The notes beneath the pieces were generated by a model that worked only from the letters and a program-made list of their open reading frames with translations, was not told the DNA's origin and searched no databases. Shown here in pieces: positions 8,110 through 15,244 of a stretch of 15,244 nucleotides of DNA. The position numbers and the translations under genes were made by a program. This DNA is from Thermus kawarayensis JCM 12314. GTDB lineage: Bacteria; Deinococcota; Deinococci; Deinococcales; Thermaceae. The stretch is from positions 1-15,244 of the forward strand of contig BBBL01000007.1 in assembly GCA_001311545.1 (NCBI GenBank). The letters are read 5' to 3'. Position 1 is the stretch's first letter. Every line of letters begins with the position of its first letter.

Positions 8110-8776
8110 ATGCTGAAGTTCGCGCCCTCCATCCTCACGGCGGACCTTGCGCGGCTCAAGGAGGCCATAGAGGAGGCCCAGGCGGCGGGGGTGGACTGGA
8201 TCCACCTGGACGTGATGGATGGAGTTTTCGTTCCCAACCTCACCTTCGGGCCCATCTTAGTGGAGGCGGTTAGGCGGGTTACCTCCTTGCCCCTGGACGT
8301 TCACCTCATGATCGTGCAGCCGGAGCGCTACCTCGAGGACTTCGCCCAGGCGGGGGCGGACCACATCACCGTTCACTTTGAGGCCACCTACCACCCCCAC
8401 CGGGCGGTGCAGAAGGTCAAGGAGCTGGGCAAAAAGGCGGGGCTCGCCGTCAACCCGGCCACGCCCCTGGAGGCCTTTGAGCCCCTCCTGCCGAGCTGGA
8501 CCTGGCCCTTCTCATGAGCGTGAACCCGGGGTTCGGAGGGCAGCGGTACATCCCCACCGCCACCGCCAGGCTCAGGCGCCTCAAGGAGATGCGGGACCGC
8601 CTGAACCCGGGATGCCTCATAGAGGTGGATGGGGGCGTGAACCGGGAGACCGTGGCCGAGGTGTACCGGGCGGGGGCCGACGTGGCCGTGGCGGGAAGCG
8701 CCCTTTTTAACGGACGCCCGGTGGCGGAAAACCTAAAAGCCTCAAGGAGGTGGTGTATGCCCTTGGCGGTCGGTAA
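8110..8776 (+). CDS. rpe: Ribulose-phosphate 3-epimerase
   Basis: Interconverts xylulose 5-phosphate and ribulose 5-phosphate, feeding phosphoribulokinase. It is a TIM barrel with all family marks: [25 protein letters not shown] (catalytic Asp and metal ligands), DVHLMI, the phosphate loop [10 protein letters not shown], and IEVDGGVN (second catalytic Asp), then [13 protein letters not shown]. The frame breaks near 8491 (a G or C lost in CTGCCGGAG) and near 8740 (a C lost), and the restored protein is 222 residues, typical. The restored C-terminus ends EVVYALGGR with a TAA at 8774, so it overlaps the fba start by 20 bases. It starts nine bases after the prk stop. Confidence 0.95.
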
Positions 8777-9678
8777 AGAGGTCTTGGACAAGGCGAGGCG
8801 GGAAGGCTACGCGGTGCCCAGCTTCAACACCAACAACCTGGAGATCACCCAGGCCATCCTCGAGGTGGCCGAGGAGCTTAAGGCCCCCGTGTTCATCCAG
8901 GTTTCCGACGGGGCCCGGAAGTACGCCGGGATGGAGAACCTGGCCAACCTGGTGAAGGACATGGCCAGCCGGGTCCGGGTGCCGGTGGTCCTCCACCTGG
9001 ACCACGGGGCGGACTTTGCCATGGTGATGCAGGCCCTCAGGGCGGGCTTCACCAGCGTGATGATCGACGCCAGCCACCATCCCTTTGCGGAGAACGTGCG
9101 GGAAACCAAAAAGGTGGTGGAGGCCGCCCACGCCGTGGGGGTGAGCGTGGAGGCCGAGCTCGGCCGCCTCCAAGGCATTGAGGACAACATCCAGGTCTCC
9201 GAGGCCGAGCTTTCCTCACCGACCCCGAGGAGGCGGAGCGCTTCGTGGCGGAGACGGGGATAGACTACCTGGCCATCGCCATCGGCACCAGCCACGGGGC
9301 CTACAAGGGTAAGGGGCGGCCCTACATTGACCACAAGCGCCTGCAGGAGATCAGCAAGCGGGTCTCCCTGCCTTGGTCCTCCACGGGGCCAGCGGGGTGC
9401 CCACCTGGCTTAAGGAAAAGCTTCTGGCCACGGGGGCCGAGCTCAAGGAGGCCACGGGCATCCACGACGAGGACATCCGCAAGGCCATCCCCAACGGCAT
9501 CGCCAAGATCAACATCGATACCGACCTGCGCCTGGCCATGACCCTGGGCATCCGCGAGGTGGTGACGCAAAACCCCAAGGAGTTTGACCCCAGGAAGATC
9601 CTCGGCAAGGGCCGGGAGTACCTGAAGCAGGTGATCCGGGAAAAGTTCACCCTCATGGGCACCGTGGGCCGGGCCTGA
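8757..9678 (+). CDS. fba: Class II fructose-1,6-bisphosphate aldolase
   Basis: Zinc-dependent aldolase that condenses glyceraldehyde 3-phosphate or erythrose 4-phosphate with dihydroxyacetone phosphate in the regeneration phase. Seen: [14 protein letters not shown], the HLDHG zinc/catalytic motif (H80, D82, H83), [23 protein letters not shown] (zinc His), [10 protein letters not shown] (zinc His) and [13 protein letters not shown] (phosphate binding). The frame breaks near 9209 (G lost in GAGGCTTTC) and near 9371 (C lost in CTGCCCTTG); restored length is 307 residues. AAGGAGG at 8744-8750 fixes the ATG at 8757. It is the last gene of the operon, followed by a strong hairpin. It is a clear homolog of, but distinct from, the partial aldolase at the window start. 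Confidence 0.95.
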
Positions 9679-9683
9679 TACCA

Positions 9684-9711
9684 CCCCATGCTGGCCCAAG
9701 CCAGCATGGGG
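9684..9711 (+). terminator. Perfect hairpin ending the cbb operon
   Basis: CCCCATGCTGG (9684-9694) and CCAGCATGGGG (9701-9711) form a perfect 11-base-pair stem with the six-base loop CCCAAG, starting six bases after the fba stop. No T run follows, so it is not a textbook intrinsic terminator; GC-rich stems without a U tract are common in high-GC thermophiles. It may end transcription or protect the 3' end of the operon mRNA. Confidence 0.6.
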
Positions 9712-9712
9712 G

Positions 9713-9757
9713 CCCCGGGGGAAAGGCGAAGGAAACCGGAAGCAGTGGCCCCCGGGG
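9713..9757 (+). repeat. Second GC-rich inverted repeat before the methyltransferase gene
   Basis: CCCCGGGGG (9713-9721) and CCCCCGGGG (9749-9757) are exact reverse complements, nine base pairs, enclosing a purine-rich 27-base loop that contains GGAAACC and CCGGAAG. It sits between the operon-ending hairpin and the -10 box of the next gene. It could be a second terminator stem or a 5' control element; I do not recognise a known riboswitch class. Confidence 0.5.
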
Positions 9758-9763
9758 TATGCT
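9758..9763 (+). promoter_or_regulatory. Candidate -10 box, leaderless start of the methyltransferase gene
   Basis: TATGCT lies seven bases before the GTG at 9771, the same spacing as TATACT before dprA. There is no Shine-Dalgarno in front of either possible start (ATG 9759 or GTG 9771), so a leaderless transcript beginning at 9771 is the simplest reading. The box overlaps the alternative ATG. Confidence 0.4.
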
Positions 9764-9770
9764 TAGCCCC

Positions 9771-12143
<2,373 letters not shown>

Positions 12144-12198
12144 GTCCTTTTTCAACCTCGGGCCCCAGGAGGAAAGCCCCCGTCCCGGCCAGGTGGCG

Positions 12199-13004
12199 CT
12201 ATAGCCGCAGAAGGCCTCGTAGTCTATAAGCTCCTTCTGGGTGGGGTTATCCCCGCACACCGGGCAGGAGGGGTTGCGGCGGGTCCGGAGCTTGCGGAAG
12301 TTCCCCTCCAGGCATCGTAGAGGAGGAGGTGCCCGGCGAGGGGCTTCCCCAGGCCGAGGAGGACCTTAAGGGCCTCGGCGGCCATGAGGCTCCCCACCAC
12401 CCCCGGCAAGACCCCGAACACCCCGGCCTCGGCGCAGGAAGGGACGGACCGGGGGGCGGGGGTTTGGGGAAGAGGCAGCGGTAGCAGGGCCCCATCTCCC
12501 TTCCTCCGTGGGGTGGTGGAAGACCGCAACCTGCCCGTCAAACTGGTAGATGGCCCCGAAGACCAGGGGCTTGTTCAGGAACACCGCGGCATCGTTTACC
12601 AGGTAGCGGGTGGGGAAGTTGTCCGAGGCGTCCACGATGAGGTCGTAGGGCCCCAGGATCCCCAGGGCGTTTTCCGAGGTGAGGCGGACCGGGTAAGCCT
12701 CCACCTGCACCAAGGGGTTTAAGGAAAGGAGGCGCTCCTTGGCGGCCAGGGCCTTGGGCTTGCCCACGTCCTCCGTGGCGTAGAGCACCTGGCGGTGGAG
12801 GTTGGAAAGCTCCACCCGGTCCATCTCCACGATGCCCACCCGCCCCACCCCGGCGGCCACCAGGTACTGGAGGACGGGCACCCCCAGGCCTCCCGCTCCC
12901 ACCACCACCACGGAGGACCTTTTGAGCCTCTCCTGCCCCTCGGGGCCCACCTGGGGCAGGATCATCTGCCGGTGGTAGCGGTCCAGCTCCTCCTTGGTCC
13001 ACAT
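12199..13004 (-). CDS. moeB: MoeB/ThiF-type E1-like adenylyltransferase
   Basis: Adenylates the C-terminal glycine of a ubiquitin-like sulfur carrier (MoaD or ThiS type) for molybdopterin or thiamine synthesis. Seen: RYHRQMILPQVG, nucleotide-binding GAGGLG (residues 36-41), the ATP-binding D61 and SNLHRQ, K84, SDNFPTRYLVND with D127, and two CxxC zinc-ligand pairs (CYRC and CPVC), ending in LIDYEAFCG, typical of the family. Four frame breaks (near 12490, 12449, 12311 and 12205), each one lost base in a C or G run, restore 269 residues with the stop at 12199-12201. There is no rhodanese domain. GGGAGG at 13011-13016 (reversed) precedes the ATG. It begins one base after the acyltransferase stop. 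MoeB versus ThiF cannot be separated by sequence. Confidence 0.85.
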
Positions 13005-13005
13005 C

Positions 13006-13886
13006 CTAAGCCTCCCGGGTGCCGAAGCCGGGGGGGAGGAAGTCAGGGTAGTCGGGGTTGCCCTTGCGGTCCGGAATCTGGGGGACGAGGTCCGAGGGGT
13101 GCGGCTCCCCCTTGCGGCAGTAGGGGCAGTCGTGGCGCACCTTGTAGCGCACGGGCCTTGCGGGGATGCCCAAGGCGATGGCGTGGGGCGGGACGTCCCG
13201 GGTGACGATGGCCCCCGTGCCCACCATGGCGTCGTCCCCGATGCGCACCCCGGCCAGAACCGTGGCGTGGTAGGTGATGCGCACCCCGCTACCGATGACC
13301 GTCTCCTTCAGGGTCACGTCGGGGGAGGCCAGGACGTGGTGGGTGTGGCTGTAGACGTTGACGTAGTCGGAAAGGGAGGTGCGGTCCCCGATCTTGATGC
13401 CGCCGATGTCGTCCAGGAGGACGTAACGGTGCACCACCACATCGTCGCCCAGCTCCAGGTTGTAGCCCACGGAGAACTCCACGTTCTGGAAGAACTTGGG
13501 GTTTTTCCCCACCCGCTTGAAGATGAAGGGGGCGAGGGCCCTTCTTATGGCCACCCCCGAGTGCACCGACTGGCCTAAGGGCGTGAAGTCCAGCACCTTC
13601 CAGAACCAGAGGAGGGGCTTCACCCGCCGGAACTTCTCCAGGTCGGTGGCGGCGTAGTACTCCGCCTCAAAGGTGATCCCCTCGGGGTCCAGGGCCAGGG
13701 CCGCGAGGGGGTTTGCCTCCAGGAGCTCCTCGTAGGGCCTGGCGTAGAGGAGGCGGGCGAGCTCCTCCCGCACCAGGCGTTCCGGTCCACGCCGGGGTCG
13801 GAAAGCCTCTCGGTGAGGCTTCCCAAATAGCGGTCCAAGGCCTTCTGGTGCAGGGGGGCGATTTCGCGGGGGAGTAGCCAGGGCAT
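13006..13886 (-). CDS. Hexapeptide-repeat (left-handed beta-helix) acyltransferase with CPYC tail
   Basis: LbH-fold transferase, probably O-acetyltransferase-like. An N-terminal helical region (PWLLPREIAPLHQKALDR onward, about 100 residues) is followed by hexapeptide repeats (LELGDDVVVHRYVLLDDIGG, then IKIGDRTSLSDYVNVYSHTH with the likely catalytic histidines, VIGSGVRI, VLAGVRIGDDAMVGTGAIV, TRDVPPHAIALGIPARPV). The C-terminus has HDCPYC followed by an acidic/proline-rich tail, unusual for this fold. One lost C near 13776 breaks the frame after residue ~37; restored length is 293 residues. There is no Shine-Dalgarno, but TACCAT lies six bases before the ATG at 13886, suggesting a leaderless start. 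The acceptor substrate is unknown. Confidence 0.8.
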
Positions 13887-13892
13887 AAGGCT

Positions 13893-13898
13893 ATGGTA
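13893..13898 (-). promoter_or_regulatory. Candidate -10 box, leaderless start of the acyltransferase gene
   Basis: On the - strand TACCAT is followed by six bases (AGCCTT) and then the ATG. The spacing equals that of TAACAT before cbbR. It lies in the 42-base gap after the era stop, so the acyltransferase and moeB may be transcribed both from here and by read-through from era. No good -35 box is seen. Confidence 0.4.
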
Positions 13899-13928
13899 AC
13901 GGAGGAGCCGCCGGAAAAAGGTGGGTCC

Positions 13929-14832
<904 letters not shown>

Positions 14833-14914
14833 GCGTCTAGGTGATCCCGGCCCTCTGGATTTGCCCCTTGGGGCAGGGGCCGGACCTTCCAGGCCTTTCA
14901 GTATACTGCACGGC
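14833..14914. promoter_or_regulatory. Divergent era/dprA promoter region
   Basis: An 82-base gap. AGTATACT (14900-14907) is a perfect palindrome that supplies a TATACT -10 box on both strands: forward it ends seven bases before the dprA GTG (leaderless), and in reverse it would start an era mRNA with a leader of about 60 bases. That leader contains the exact inverted repeat TGCCCC-TT-GGGGCA (14862-14875). No convincing -35 box is visible in either direction. Confidence 0.5.
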
Positions 14915-15244
14915 GTGGACCCCTTGGCCTTAGCTTCCTGCCGGGCATTGGCCCGAAGCGGCTCTTGGAAGTCCTCGAGGCGGAAGACCCCACGGGCCTC
15001 CTCAAGGAACGCTTCCCCGAGGCTTGGCGGCGCTTGGGCGAGGCCGAGGGGCGGGCGGAGGCGGAAAGGCGCCTGGCCGAGGCCTTGGGCGTGCGCATCC
15101 TGGGCCTTTGGGAGGGGGATTTCCCCCAAGGCTGAAGGTGCTTCCCCAGCCCCCCACCCACCTTTACCTGAGAGGAGAGCTTCCCCCGGAGGAGCGGGCG
15201 GTGGCCGTGGTGGGGACGCCGGGCCTCCCCTTGGCCTGGCCTTC
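14915..15244 (+). CDS. dprA: DprA (DNA processing protein A), N-terminal part, cut by window edge
   Basis: Start of DprA, the RecA loader for incoming single-stranded DNA in natural transformation. After restoring lost bases near 14938 (C), 15131 (G) and after 15220, it reads [20 protein letters not shown] (an N-terminal helix-hairpin-helix-like region), an acidic/arginine-rich helix, then [34 protein letters not shown] and AVAVVGT, the canonical entry to the Rossmann fold. The GTG at 14915 has TATACT seven bases upstream and no ribosome binding site. The catalytic-fold remainder lies outside. Natural competence is common in Thermus. The call rests on the LP.PP..LY..G motif and is fairly secure. 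Confidence 0.8.
   Translation, partial: MDPLALASCRALARSGSWKSSRRKTPRASSRNASPRLGGAWARPRGGRRRKGAWPRPWACASWAFGRGISPKAEGASPAPHPPLPERRASPGGAGGGRGGDAGPPLGLAF

Noticed and set aside
12144..12198. Possible bidirectional terminator between gltA and moeB
   Set aside because: A T run is present after gltA, but no stem of convincing length precedes it on either strand.
14833..15129. N-terminal extension of Era by about 100 residues
   Set aside because: The open frame upstream of ATG 14832 runs antisense through the dprA coding region; Era families start at the MEEKTHSGF position.

Overview
The window looks like a piece of a Thermus-type (Deinococcota, family Thermaceae) chromosome. It is very GC-rich, with G or C at nearly every third codon position. 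The housekeeping genes (a 376-residue citrate synthase, Era, MoeB/ThiF, DprA) read like Thermus proteins, and several starts lack a ribosome binding site but carry a TANNNT box 6-7 bases upstream, the leaderless pattern common in this phylum. The genus is inferred from general knowledge; no search was run.

The core is a compact Calvin-Benson-Bassham (CBB) CO2-fixation locus. On the + strand from 3346 to 9678 lie glpX (fructose/sedoheptulose bisphosphatase), cbbL and cbbS (red-type form I RuBisCO), cbbX (RuBisCO activase), prk (phosphoribulokinase), rpe (ribulose-phosphate epimerase) and fba (class II aldolase), with short gaps or overlaps and a strong hairpin after fba. A divergent LysR gene, cbbR, lies just upstream. 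The 64-base gap between cbbR and glpX is a conspicuous AT-rich island with nested inverted repeats, the likely CbbR operator and double promoter. A strong hairpin between cbbS and cbbX probably sets the ratio of RuBisCO to activase.

Left of cbbR, reading toward it, is a second tightly packed + strand operon (1-2398): the 3' end of another class II aldolase, cbbY (xylulose-1,5-bisphosphate phosphatase), a Dabb-domain gene, two tandem paralogous ~90-residue proteins I do not recognise, and a PsiE-like membrane protein. Its position and cbbY suggest it serves the same pathway. The two small paralogs are the best candidates for something undescribed.

The right part is core metabolism and housekeeping: an RlmI-family rRNA methyltransferase, gltA with its own promoter and a dyad, then on the - strand moeB/thiF, a hexapeptide-repeat acyltransferase and era, and divergent from era the start of dprA.

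Most longer genes contain one to five reading-frame breaks. Nearly all are explained by loss of one or two bases from a short G or C run, and restoring them gives proteins of normal family length (cbbL 481, cbbX 295, prk 321, rpe 222, fba 307, era 301 residues). I treat them as base-calling or assembly errors and annotate the genes as functional CDSs. glpX, cbbS, gltA, cbbR, psiE and the two small paralogs are unbroken as given.
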